Assembly (NCBI GenBank): GCA_011052165.1
Contig: DRJN01000155.1
Location: 1 to 8,562 of the forward strand
Length of the DNA stretch: 8,562 nt
Direction: 5' to 3'
DNA from: Gammaproteobacteria bacterium
GTDB lineage: Bacteria; Pseudomonadota; Gammaproteobacteria; UBA6429; Thiohalophilaceae
This document shows, piece after piece, positions 1-5,584 of the stretch; the stretch's first letter is position 1; every line of letters starts with the position of its first letter. The translations under genes were made by a program, and so were the position numbers. Below the pieces are notes generated by a model, which worked only from the letters and a program-made list of their open reading frames with translations, was not told where the DNA came from and ran no database searches.

Positions 1-53
1 CTGCGTGACAGCGCACGCTCAATCGTCTGTTGCCACTGTTTACGGGTAATCAT
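1..53 (-). CDS. N-terminal fragment of an unidentified protein (runs off left edge)
   Basis: Reading leftwards from an ATG at 53-51, 17 codons stay open to the window edge (MITRKQWQQTIERALSR). An AAGGTG Shine-Dalgarno-like stretch lies about seven bases upstream of the ATG, which supports a real start. The peptide is too short to assign. Its pattern (MITRK, then an ERALSR-type helix) recalls the N-termini of some AAA+ ATPases of the DUF4143-associated type, but this is only a resemblance and no function is claimed. It faces away from the AraC-type remnant to its right. Confidence 0.4.
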   Translation of the reverse strand, partial: MITRKQWQQTIERALSR

Positions 54-118
54 GAACACACCTTACCATGAAAATCCATCATTAGACATCAGCTTTTCAT
101 GGTATTCGGCATGAATAT

Positions 119-320
119 CTACCGAAAACCGGGGCGGTGCTCTATTTCGTTAACCGACTGTCGGCTTCCCTCAAGTTTGCCAACAAACTATCTGTTGCCA
201 GTCAATACCTGCCGTTGCCAGCCTACTCCCAGTTACCGGAGTCCGAGTGCCTTTATCGCCATGTTCCGACGCAGCCTGGGGATGCCACCGGGCGCCTATT
301 TTCGTGCGGGATCGCAGTAG
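119..320 (+). pseudogene. AraC/XylS-type regulator, C-terminal HTH remnant, frameshifted
   Basis: The last 30 codons before the TAG at 318-320 read SYRSPSAFIAMFRRSLGMPP followed by GAYF. This is the second helix-turn-helix and closing helix of AraC-family regulators (family pattern: GY-SPSAFI-MFRR-LG-PG-YF). Upstream the similarity continues only by changing frame. Bases 202-228 read SIPAVASLL, matching the preceding helix in a different frame, and around 155-200 a third frame reads NRLSASLKFANK. At least two indels therefore separate pieces of what would be one DNA-binding domain, and the N-terminal sensor part is absent. Without tools the exact breakpoints are approximate. It is called a decayed fragment; expression of the 73-codon ORF beginning with ATG at 99 would not give a functional domain. 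Confidence 0.6.
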
Positions 321-610
321 GGTTGAAAACCATCTGGAGCTGAGTAGGTTTCTCCGTTCAGTGATAACTGAACATTACCACGTACCCGGCCAACCGATTC
401 TTTAAGCCGACACCGCATATTCATTGAGTTACAAAATAATACTGGCTCCGGCAGTGGCTGAGTTTCATACGTAATCAGGAACGGATTTGTACATCCAGGA
501 AAACAGATGCCCATTGTTCCTTTTTTCAGGACAGGGGGCATGCTGTTTTTGCAATGGTAGTTGATTCCACCTGTGTTGTTATGGCTGATGCGTTTGTTGG
601 GGCCTGTCAA
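296..610 (-). CDS. Unrecognised cysteine-containing hypothetical ORF, possibly a fragment
   Basis: An open frame of 104 codons from a TTG at 610-608, or slightly more if read back to the TAG just upstream, ends at 296. I do not recognise it. It contains six cysteines, including the cluster GICFPGC near residues 34-40, with others further on, and no membrane segment or signal peptide. It ends QPYCDPARK. The base composition is more AT-rich than the conserved genes at 1783-8550. There is no good ribosome-binding site or ATG at the front, and its 3' end overlaps the AraC remnant on the other strand. It may be a truncated piece of a secreted or mobile-element protein, or a chance ORF in debris. 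Confidence that it is a working gene is low. Confidence 0.25.
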   Translation of the reverse strand: MTGPNKRISHNNTGGINYHCKNSMPPVLKKGTMGICFPGCTNPFLITYETQPLPEPVLFCNSMNMRCRLKESVGRVRGNVQLSLNGETYSAPDGFQPYCDPARK

Positions 611-700
611 CAGGTTATCTATATAGCGCCCACCCCATATCTATTCTTAGCGGTCTGACGCTGATGGGTAGCGTGTGTCTCCAGCACACGTCGGTAAAGT

Positions 701-794
701 GTGTAAATCAGCACGTGATTTTAGACGCCGATCATTGTATTAATTCTTTAGTTTCATACAGTTGGCCGTGTTAAATCTGAGTGCTGATTTACAC
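701..794. mobile_element. 94-bp segment with perfect 14-bp terminal inverted repeats (IS scar or MITE)
   Basis: GTGTAAATCAGCAC at 701-714 recurs exactly as its reverse complement GTGCTGATTTACAC at 781-794, 66 bases apart. A third, imperfect copy of the outer motif (GTGTTAAATC, 768-777) lies just inside the right arm and can pair with GATTTACAC at 786-794. Trimming one base gives ends of the TG...CA form used by several insertion-sequence families; multiple end motifs are typical of IS21-like ends, but I cannot name the family. No target-site duplication is visible and no transposase frame is present. The rest of 611-852 holds nothing else I can support. Confidence 0.5.
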
Positions 795-852
795 GGGGTC
801 GGCGGTTCTTACCGCCAGTATGTTGTGTATCCATCCATTACGTTCGGCTCGC

Positions 853-884
853 TTGACTCCGGACCATAGTACGGATAGTAGATT
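853..884 (+). promoter_or_regulatory. MerR-type promoter/operator with long spacer
   Basis: TTGACT (853-858) is followed by a 20-base spacer and TAGATT (879-884). Over-long 19-20 base spacers are the hallmark of promoters activated by MerR-family proteins. The spacer holds an imperfect dyad, CTCCGGAC and GTACGGAT separated by CATA, closely resembling the mercury-resistance operator dyad (CTCCGTAC...GTACGGAG type). It lies 31 bases before the ATG of the MerR remnant and points into it, so it would have been an autoregulated promoter or the promoter of an operon starting with the regulator. Confidence 0.6.
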
Positions 885-915
885 TCGAAATCAGGGTTTT
901 CCCGCGAGAACGGTC

Positions 916-1041
916 ATGACTAAAGCGCCACCCAAGATCGGCAGACTTGCCTGCACTGCAGATGTCAATGTAGAAACTGTGCGCTATTACCAGCGACGTG
1001 GACTGATTGTCGAGCCGGAAAAACCTGCTTACGGGTTCCGC
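916..1041 (+). pseudogene. MerR-family regulator, DNA-binding head only
   Basis: From ATG 916 the first 42 codons are a canonical MerR winged-helix start: KIGRLACTADVNVETVRYY, then QRRGL, an EPEKP segment and YGFR. VNVETVRYYQRRGL is the recognition-helix region typical of mercury/lead-type MerR proteins. After the arginine codon at 1039-1041 the expected remainder stops abruptly: the rest of the wing, the long dimerisation helix and the metal-binding cysteines, roughly another 90-100 residues. The same frame continues into a TolC-family protein. The ORF stays open upstream of 916 to a GTG at 781, but the family pattern and the operator position support 916. It cannot dimerise or sense metal as it stands, so it is treated as a remnant. 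Confidence 0.75.
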
Positions 1042-1632
1042 TTACCAACAGCAGCGCTTATGCTTTTGTTGCTTGCCTTTAGTCTGGTGACGGCCAACGC
1101 AGCACCGCAGGCACAACCGATGGCTGTTGAGATTACCCAACCCTTAACGCTCAACCAGGCGGTTCAGCTGGCACTCGCGCGTAATCTTGACACTAAAAGC
1201 GCGAGAAACGCCTTGCAGGCCGCTGAAGCGGCACGGCGGGTCGCCGTTGGCAAGCTCTATCCACACATAAAAGCCCTGAGCGGGTACGACGAGTTCCCTC
1301 AACAGAAAGCCTTGCTGTTGCCGCGGCACATGGATGTGCCGGCCTTGGCCGAGATCAGTGGCGCGACGGGGCGAGAAACGACACAAAGCATGCTCAATTA
1401 CCTGGATGTTCAGTTTCAGGACAGGGTCTTAAACATCGGCCTGGGATTAAAGTGGCCGCTTTACACCGGCGGCCAGCTTACCGCGAAGGTAGAGCATGGA
1501 TGCCGAAGCCAACGCGGCTAATTACCGACTCAGTCGCATACGCCAGCAACTGGTTTTCGCGGTCACCAAAACCTATCTCGGTATCGTGGTGGCCCAACAC
1601 AGCGAACAGGCCGTAGAGATCTCGTTCAAACA
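1042..1632 (+). pseudogene. TolC-family outer-membrane efflux protein, front part, frameshifted and truncated
   Basis: In frame with the MerR head, codons from about 1042 encode a signal-peptide-like stretch (ALMLLLLAFSLVTANAA). TolC-family features follow: LTLNQAVQLALARNLD, a helix rich in Ala/Arg, GKLYPHIKALSGY, and the strand LGLKWPLYTGGQLTAKVE (near 1438-1494). The ORF ends at 1521 after losing frame. The homologous continuation resumes in another frame from ATG 1496 (MDAEANAANYRLSRIRQQ, then LVFAVTKTYLGIVVAQ). One extra base near 1495 explains this. Similarity fades after about 1632, so only about 195 of the usual 400-plus residues remain. An intact protein would be the outer-membrane channel of a tripartite efflux or type I secretion system. 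No adaptor or pump gene is present. An internal ATG at 1060 precedes the hydrophobic segment. Confidence 0.75.
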
Positions 1633-1636
1633 CCGT

Positions 1637-1741
1637 TCAGTAGATAATCCGATAGCCCTGAAAGATCAACTCCCGCACATCCTCGCGGTCAGCCTCCGGA
1701 ACTGGTCGGCCTATCTTTGGATAATCCTGCAACGCCAAATA
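1637..1741 (-). pseudogene. RelE/ParE-type toxin, C-terminal fragment
   Basis: On the minus strand, 34 codons ending at a TGA (1639-1637) read YLALQDYPKIGRPVPEADRE, then DVRELIF and YRIIY. The order YP--GRPVPE----VREL------YRIIY is the characteristic core of RelE/ParE (plasmid stabilisation) toxins. The N-terminal half is missing: upstream codons past 1741 do not fit the family. The fragment also stops right after YRIIY, before the last strand normally present. No antitoxin ORF lies beside it. On the plus strand this stretch is read as the unrelated tail of the TolC-remnant ORF, so the efflux and toxin fragments are joined near 1632-1637. Confidence 0.7.
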
Positions 1742-1782
1742 TAGGAAGAATAAACACCCTTTTTCCCTAAGTCCACTCTCAT

Positions 1783-2280
1783 CTAACGGCCTAGCCTGAC
1801 AAGATCAAGGCCGCCAATAGCATCCAGTCCGGGATCAAAACGCTGATTGTGGTTGCGATCACGGTAAACAAATGTAATCCGCCAGCGGATGCGGGGAAAT
1901 TCTTCGCGCGGGCCGTCAAAATTTTTGCGGTAGTTGACGCGGTAGTTGAGCGTCTTTGTGCCCGGGTCAAAATACCAGCTACCTTCTGTAATCCTGGCCG
2001 GGGCCATCGAGGTTTCGCCGATATAACCAATGGGTGTCTGCGCCAGCAGCAGCATGGGGTTGCTGCCATCAAGACGAGGTAGATCGGCCAGCCGATTGTC
2101 CAGGGCATAGCGTACGACTTCCAGACCTAAGGCACTACGGATATTGCCCGTGACCTGCGCAACCGTAGCGTGTTCCGCTGCGACCCGCAGGGACCAGAAA
2201 CGATCCAGCGCGACCATGCCAAGAATAGAAATAAGGATGATGACCACCACCAGTTCCAGCAGGGTGAAACCGGCTTGCAT
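1783..2280 (-). CDS. Type IV prepilin / pseudopilin-like protein of the MSHA-type trio
   Basis: With the ATG at 2280 the product is 165 residues beginning MQAGFTLLELVVVIILISIL. This is a type III signal for prepilin peptidase: cleavage after Gly4, Phe5 as +1, Glu9 as +5, then a hydrophobic helix to about residue 25. The remainder is a soluble domain with YFDPGTKTLNYRVNY (about 103-117) and a C-terminal DRNHNQRFDPGLD loop (141-153) that resembles a calcium-binding loop. It should be an inner-membrane prepilin assembled by the neighbouring MshE/MshG-like proteins; which subunit it is cannot be told. The leader of only four residues is short. The frame stays open upstream through the palindromic element (in-frame ATG 2367, GTG 2403), so the start is uncertain. 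No clear Shine-Dalgarno precedes 2280. Confidence 0.85.
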   Translation of the reverse strand: MQAGFTLLELVVVIILISILGMVALDRFWSLRVAAEHATVAQVTGNIRSALGLEVVRYALDNRLADLPRLDGSNPMLLLAQTPIGYIGETSMAPARITEGSWYFDPGTKTLNYRVNYRKNFDGPREEFPRIRWRITFVYRDRNHNQRFDPGLDAIGGLDLVRLGR

Positions 2281-2288
2281 TGCCCGTG

Positions 2289-2392
2289 TATTAATCGTTG
2301 CATAAGTATTTGCACCATAGCCCCCTCTCCCTCTGGGAGAGGGTGGGGGTGAGGGGATAAAATACATGCCAATACTTATGCAACGATTAATA
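2289..2392. mobile_element. MITE/REP-like element with perfect 22-bp inverted arms
   Basis: Bases 2289-2310 (ending CGTTGCATAAGTATT) are the exact reverse complement of 2371-2392. Between them is a second palindrome, CCCTCTCCC (2323-2331), TCT, GGGAGAGGG (2335-2343), followed by a G-rich tract to 2354. The core resembles CCCTCTCCC/GGGAGAGGG palindromic repeats common in proteobacterial intergenic DNA. If the arms are taken as 20 bp, the element is 100 bp and flanked by TA on both sides, as expected for TA-targeting MITEs. Because TA is itself palindromic this is not proof. It lies between mshG (stop at 2446) and the prepilin start, only eight bases from ATG 2280. Transcribed, it would fold into a long hairpin ahead of the prepilin. 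Confidence 0.75.
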
Positions 2393-2445
2393 TAAGGTGT
2401 CACGGCCGGTTTGCGCTCTCTGCGGTAAAAACACGCAGCGCGATT

Positions 2446-3666
2446 TTATTTCGCCACATTGATCAGATCCCACGTCGGCAGGAATACGCCCAGGGCCAGT
2501 ACCAGCACCATCGCGGCGATGATGATGATGAGAATAGGTTCGAGCTTGGAGGTCAGACTTTTGAGATCGTAGTCGACTTCCCGATCATAAAAGTCCGATA
2601 CCTGCTCCAGCAGATCATCGACTGCGCCGGTTTCCTCGCCCACGGCCATCATCTGTAGCACTAACGGGGTGAACATGTTGCTGGCGGCAGCAGTGCGGGT
2701 CAGGGTGTCGCCGCGTTCGATACCGTTGCGCATGTCCTCCACAGCCTTGCCGATAAAGGCATTGTCCACCGCATGTGAGACCAGTACCAGAGCCTGCACC
2801 AGCGGCACGCCTGAGCGAATCGACATGGCGAAGGTGCGGGCGAAGCGCGAGAGGGTGGCGCGCAGCAGAATGTTGCCGATGATCGGGATACGCAGCTTCA
2901 CCTTGTCCCAGCGATAACGGCCCTCTCTGGTATTAAGGTAATGGCGCAGGGCCAGGGTGCTGAGAAACAAAGCACCCAGAATGTACATCCAGTAAGCGAC
3001 GGTGAAGTCCGATACCATGAGCAGGATCCGTGTCGGCAGGGGCAGTTGGGCATGAAAACCACTGAACACCTTGGCGAAGGTCGGGATCACCCAGAGGTTG
3101 ATGACAAACATGGCGGCCGCTACGGCGATGATCACGAAGCTGGGGTAGCGCATAGCGGCCTTAACCTGGTCGCGGGTGGTTTTCTCCCGTTCCAGATAGC
3201 TGGCTAATTGCAGGAAAACCTCGTCCAGGCGACCGCTGTTTTCACCTACGCGCACCATATTGATGAACAGGGAGGAGAAAACTTTCGGGTGACGGGTCAT
3301 GGCGGCCGAAAGTTCATGTCCGGCTTCCAGTTCGCCCAGCACCTCGTGCAGGGCTTCTTTGAGCATCAGGTTACGGGTGGTGTCAGCCAGGCCGTTGATC
3401 GAGCGGATAATAGGCACGCCGGCGCGCATCAGGGTGTAGAACTGGCGTGCGAAAAGAATGAGATCATCCAGTTCCGGCTTTTTACGCCGTTGCCACTGGT
3501 ACAGCAGATCATCGAGTCCGGCAGATCTCTGGATTTCTTCAATAGAAATCGGGGTGATGGCGGTATTGAAGAGCTGGGTGGCAACGGCGCTCGCCGAGGC
3601 GGCTTCTATATCCCCGCTGACAGCATTGCCCTGTGCATTTCGTCCATGGTACTGAAAAAGCGGCAT
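2446..3666 (-). CDS. mshG: MshG/GspF-like inner-membrane platform protein
   Basis: A 406-residue protein, the usual length of GspF/PilC/MshG platform proteins, which anchor the assembly ATPase to the inner membrane. It starts MPLFQYHGRNAQGNAVSGDI with an AVATQLF...ITPISI segment, the pattern of the MSHA branch. Two GspF domains are visible. The first is at about 66-193 (FARQFYTLMRAGVPIIRSI; MVRVGENSGRLDEV; membrane helix about 174-197). The second is at about 270-396 (FARTFAMSIRSGVPLVQAL; AVGEETGAVDDLLEQ; membrane helix about 374-398). A middle helix lies at about 222-242. The ATG is six bases after the mshE stop, with GGA about ten bases upstream, so the two genes are an operon. Next in order is the prepilin, after the palindromic element. 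The family is clear; the MSHA assignment versus a generic type II secretion GspF rests on the start pattern and MshE. Confidence 0.93.
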   Translation of the reverse strand: MPLFQYHGRNAQGNAVSGDIEAASASAVATQLFNTAITPISIEEIQRSAGLDDLLYQWQRRKKPELDDLILFARQFYTLMRAGVPIIRSINGLADTTRNLMLKEALHEVLGELEAGHELSAAMTRHPKVFSSLFINMVRVGENSGRLDEVFLQLASYLEREKTTRDQVKAAMRYPSFVIIAVAAAMFVINLWVIPTFAKVFSGFHAQLPLPTRILLMVSDFTVAYWMYILGALFLSTLALRHYLNTREGRYRWDKVKLRIPIIGNILLRATLSRFARTFAMSIRSGVPLVQALVLVSHAVDNAFIGKAVEDMRNGIERGDTLTRTAAASNMFTPLVLQMMAVGEETGAVDDLLEQVSDFYDREVDYDLKSLTSKLEPILIIIIAAMVLVLALGVFLPTWDLINVAK

Positions 3667-3672
3667 GTTGAA

Positions 3673-5436
3673 CTATCCGTGGCCAGCGGCTTGGTTGGGC
3701 GTCGCCGGAGGGGCGCTTTCAAGTTCTTCAGCCGCGCCCGTGACTCGCACCACCTCTTCCAGGCTGGTGATACCCTGCCAGGCGTGCTCGATAGCGTGTA
3801 GGGCAAAGGGGTGGAAGTTTTTGCTGGTGCGTGCTTTTCTGGCAAAATCAGCGCCGTCGTTACGCAGCAGCGTGTCGGACAGCTCTTCATCCATTTCCAG
3901 AAACTCGAATACCCCGACCCGGCCACGGTAGCCGGTGTTGTTGCAGTGCGGGCAGCCGCGCGCCTGGTAAAACGGTACGCCCTTCATATCCTGGCCGACC
4001 AGATTACGCAGCAGAACCTGTTCTGCCGGGACAGGAGTATAGGGCGTTTTACAATTATCACAGAGTTTGCGCACCAGTCGTTGCGCCAGCACGGCGCGCA
4101 GGGCCGAGGCCACCATGTAGCCTTCGGCGCCCATATCCAGCAGGCGACTGACGCTGGAAATAGCATTGTTGGTATGCAGGGTGGAGAGCACCATGTGGCC
4201 GGTGATAGCGGCGCGCAGGCCCACCTGGGCCGTTTCCTGATCACGCATTTCGCCCACCAGGACGATGTCCGGATCCTGGCGCAGGGCGGTGCGCAGCACC
4301 CGGGCGAAGGTGAGATCAATCCGGGTATTGACCTGGACCTGGTTAATGCGCGGCAGGCGGTATTCCACCGGATCTTCCACGGTAATAATTTTCTTGCTCG
4401 ATTTGTTCAGTTCCGACAAGGCGGCATACAGGGTGGTCGTCTTACCGCTGCCCGTGGGGCCGGTGACCAGCACCATGCCATAAGGGCGGCGGATCTGGTT
4501 GCGAAAATTTTCCAGCAGGCGGCCTTCCATACCCAGTTGTTCCAGATCCAGCCGGTTGCCGGACTGATCCAGCAGGCGCATTACCACGGACTCGCCATCC
4601 TGGATAGGCATGGTGGACAGGCGCACATCGATGGAATGATCGCGCACACGGATATTAAAACGGCCATCCTGGGGAATGCGGCGCTCGGAAATATTCAGCC
4701 CGGCCATCAATTTCAGGCGCGAAACCACGGCGGTGGCGATGCGGCGCTCGTTCATCACCTGCTCTTGCAGCACCCCGTCTACGCGCTGGCGGATGCGCAG
4801 TACATTTTCATCCGGCTCAATATGAATATCCGAAGCGCCGATCTGCACGGCATCTTCAAAAATGGTTTGCAGCAAGCGCACCACCGGGGCGTTAGCCAGA
4901 TCCTCGTTCTGCAACATCTGGTTGAGGTCGATGTCCGTCTCACTCAGTTCCGCGCCCAGTTGTTCAGCCAGATTACTGATGTCGGCGGTGCGCCGATAGA
5001 CGCTGTCAATCGTTTCCAGAATTTCGGATTCCCGCGCCACCGCCAGATGCAGGGGTCGCTTCAGCCGTTTGTTCAGCTCATCGTAGGCAAAAATATCGGT
5101 GGGATCGCTCATGCCCACCAGCAGCGAGCCATCGGGGTTTTCCTTCAGGGCGATGACGCGGTAACGCCGGGCCATGGTTTCCGGAATCACGCGAATGGTG
5201 TCGGGTTCGTAGTTGAACTGTTTAAGATCGATGAAGGGCAGTTTGAGTTGGGCGGAGAGCAGTTCCAGCATCTGCTGTTCGGAGACCAGCCCCGTCTCGA
5301 TCAGGGTGTGCCCGAGTTTGCGGCCGGTTTTTTTCTGATCGGCCAGCGCCTGCATCAACTGCTCTTCAGTGATGAGCTTGTTGGCGACCAGGAGATCGCC
5401 AAGACGGATTTTTTTATGGGAGGGGGCTGCGGACAC
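3673..5436 (-). CDS. mshE: MshE-like pilus/secretion assembly ATPase with MshEN c-di-GMP-binding type N-terminus
   Basis: A 587-residue GspE/PilB-superfamily ATPase that would power pilus extension or pseudopilus assembly at the cytoplasmic face of the inner membrane. The N-terminus has two tandem MshEN-type motifs, RLGDLLVANKLITEEQLMQA (11-30) and KLGHTLIETGLVSEQQ then LPFIDL (40-71). In this family they bind cyclic di-GMP. The catalytic domain shows SDIHIEP (202-208), Walker A GPTGSGKTT (326-334), the Asp box TVEDPVEY (352-359), Walker B IVLVGEMRD (391-399) and the His box GHMVLSTLHT (413-422). A tetracysteine zinc site is formed by C459/C462 and C495/C498. All key residues are present. The start is a GTG at 5436 with GAGG about five bases upstream. 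The last 20 residues are Ala/Pro-rich. The mshG start follows after six bases. Regulation by c-di-GMP is inferred from the motif, not shown. Confidence 0.93.
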   Translation of the reverse strand: MSAAPSHKKIRLGDLLVANKLITEEQLMQALADQKKTGRKLGHTLIETGLVSEQQMLELLSAQLKLPFIDLKQFNYEPDTIRVIPETMARRYRVIALKENPDGSLLVGMSDPTDIFAYDELNKRLKRPLHLAVARESEILETIDSVYRRTADISNLAEQLGAELSETDIDLNQMLQNEDLANAPVVRLLQTIFEDAVQIGASDIHIEPDENVLRIRQRVDGVLQEQVMNERRIATAVVSRLKLMAGLNISERRIPQDGRFNIRVRDHSIDVRLSTMPIQDGESVVMRLLDQSGNRLDLEQLGMEGRLLENFRNQIRRPYGMVLVTGPTGSGKTTTLYAALSELNKSSKKIITVEDPVEYRLPRINQVQVNTRIDLTFARVLRTALRQDPDIVLVGEMRDQETAQVGLRAAITGHMVLSTLHTNNAISSVSRLLDMGAEGYMVASALRAVLAQRLVRKLCDNCKTPYTPVPAEQVLLRNLVGQDMKGVPFYQARGCPHCNNTGYRGRVGVFEFLEMDEELSDTLLRNDGADFARKARTSKNFHPFALHAIEHAWQGITSLEEVVRVTGAAEELESAPPATPNQAAGHG

Positions 5437-5447
5437 GTGGGCCTCGT

Positions 5448-5486
5448 CGTCGATAAAGGGCTAATTCAATAAGGCTTTTATCGACG
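5448..5486. promoter_or_regulatory. 39-bp imperfect palindrome upstream of mshE
   Basis: CGTCGATAAA (5448-5457) is the exact reverse complement of TTTATCGACG (5477-5486). The bases between them (GGGCTAATT, C, AATAAGGCT) also pair partially, so the 39 bases form one near-complete palindrome centred on 5467. It starts 11 bases upstream of the mshE GTG and would sit in the mRNA leader or promoter. It could be an operator for a dimeric regulator, or a hairpin affecting mshE translation or ending pyrD transcription. There is no long T-run on the minus-strand side, so a classical terminator is not supported. Confidence 0.45.
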
Positions 5487-5555
5487 TGCAGGCGGTGATC
5501 TTTAGTTTTTGGTAGTGGGTACCGGGGCTGAGCGGTCAGGCATAACGCCTTTCCC

Positions 5556-5576
5556 CGTGACTCGTGACCCGCCACT
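5556..5576. repeat. Three-unit heptanucleotide repeat after pyrD
   Basis: Three 7-base units, CGTGACT, CGTGACC and CGCCACT, run head to tail and end nine bases before the pyrD stop codon (5585-5587). The units differ at only one to three positions. The rest of the 148-base gap between pyrD and mshE holds the palindrome at 5448-5486 and a small AGGC/GCCT hairpin; no clear promoter is visible. Confidence 0.5.
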
Positions 5577-5584
5577 CCATCGAC

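Noticed and set aside
1144..1386. An 80-codon minus-strand ORF
   Set aside because: Antisense to the TolC-family remnant, whose plus-strand translation clearly matches the family.
2281..2403. Prepilin start at GTG 2403, giving 206 residues
   Set aside because: The added residues come almost wholly from the palindromic element and would make an implausibly long leader before the cleavage site. ATG 2280 is preferred, but the element may have disturbed the start, so this is noted as a finding.
2413..2441. Small hairpin (CTGCG/CGCAG) after the mshG stop
   Set aside because: Short, bulged stem with a nine-base loop and no T-run on the minus strand, inside an operon; not supported as a terminator.
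3208..3801. A 197-codon plus-strand ORF opposite mshG and the end of mshE
   Set aside because: Antisense shadow of two well-supported genes with no recognisable protein features.
3811..5472. A 553-codon plus-strand ORF opposite mshE
   Set aside because: It is entirely antisense to a gene with all its catalytic motifs; the long open frame is a by-product of codon bias in the GC-rich mshE. Its His/Gln/Gly-rich translation shows no recognisable domain.
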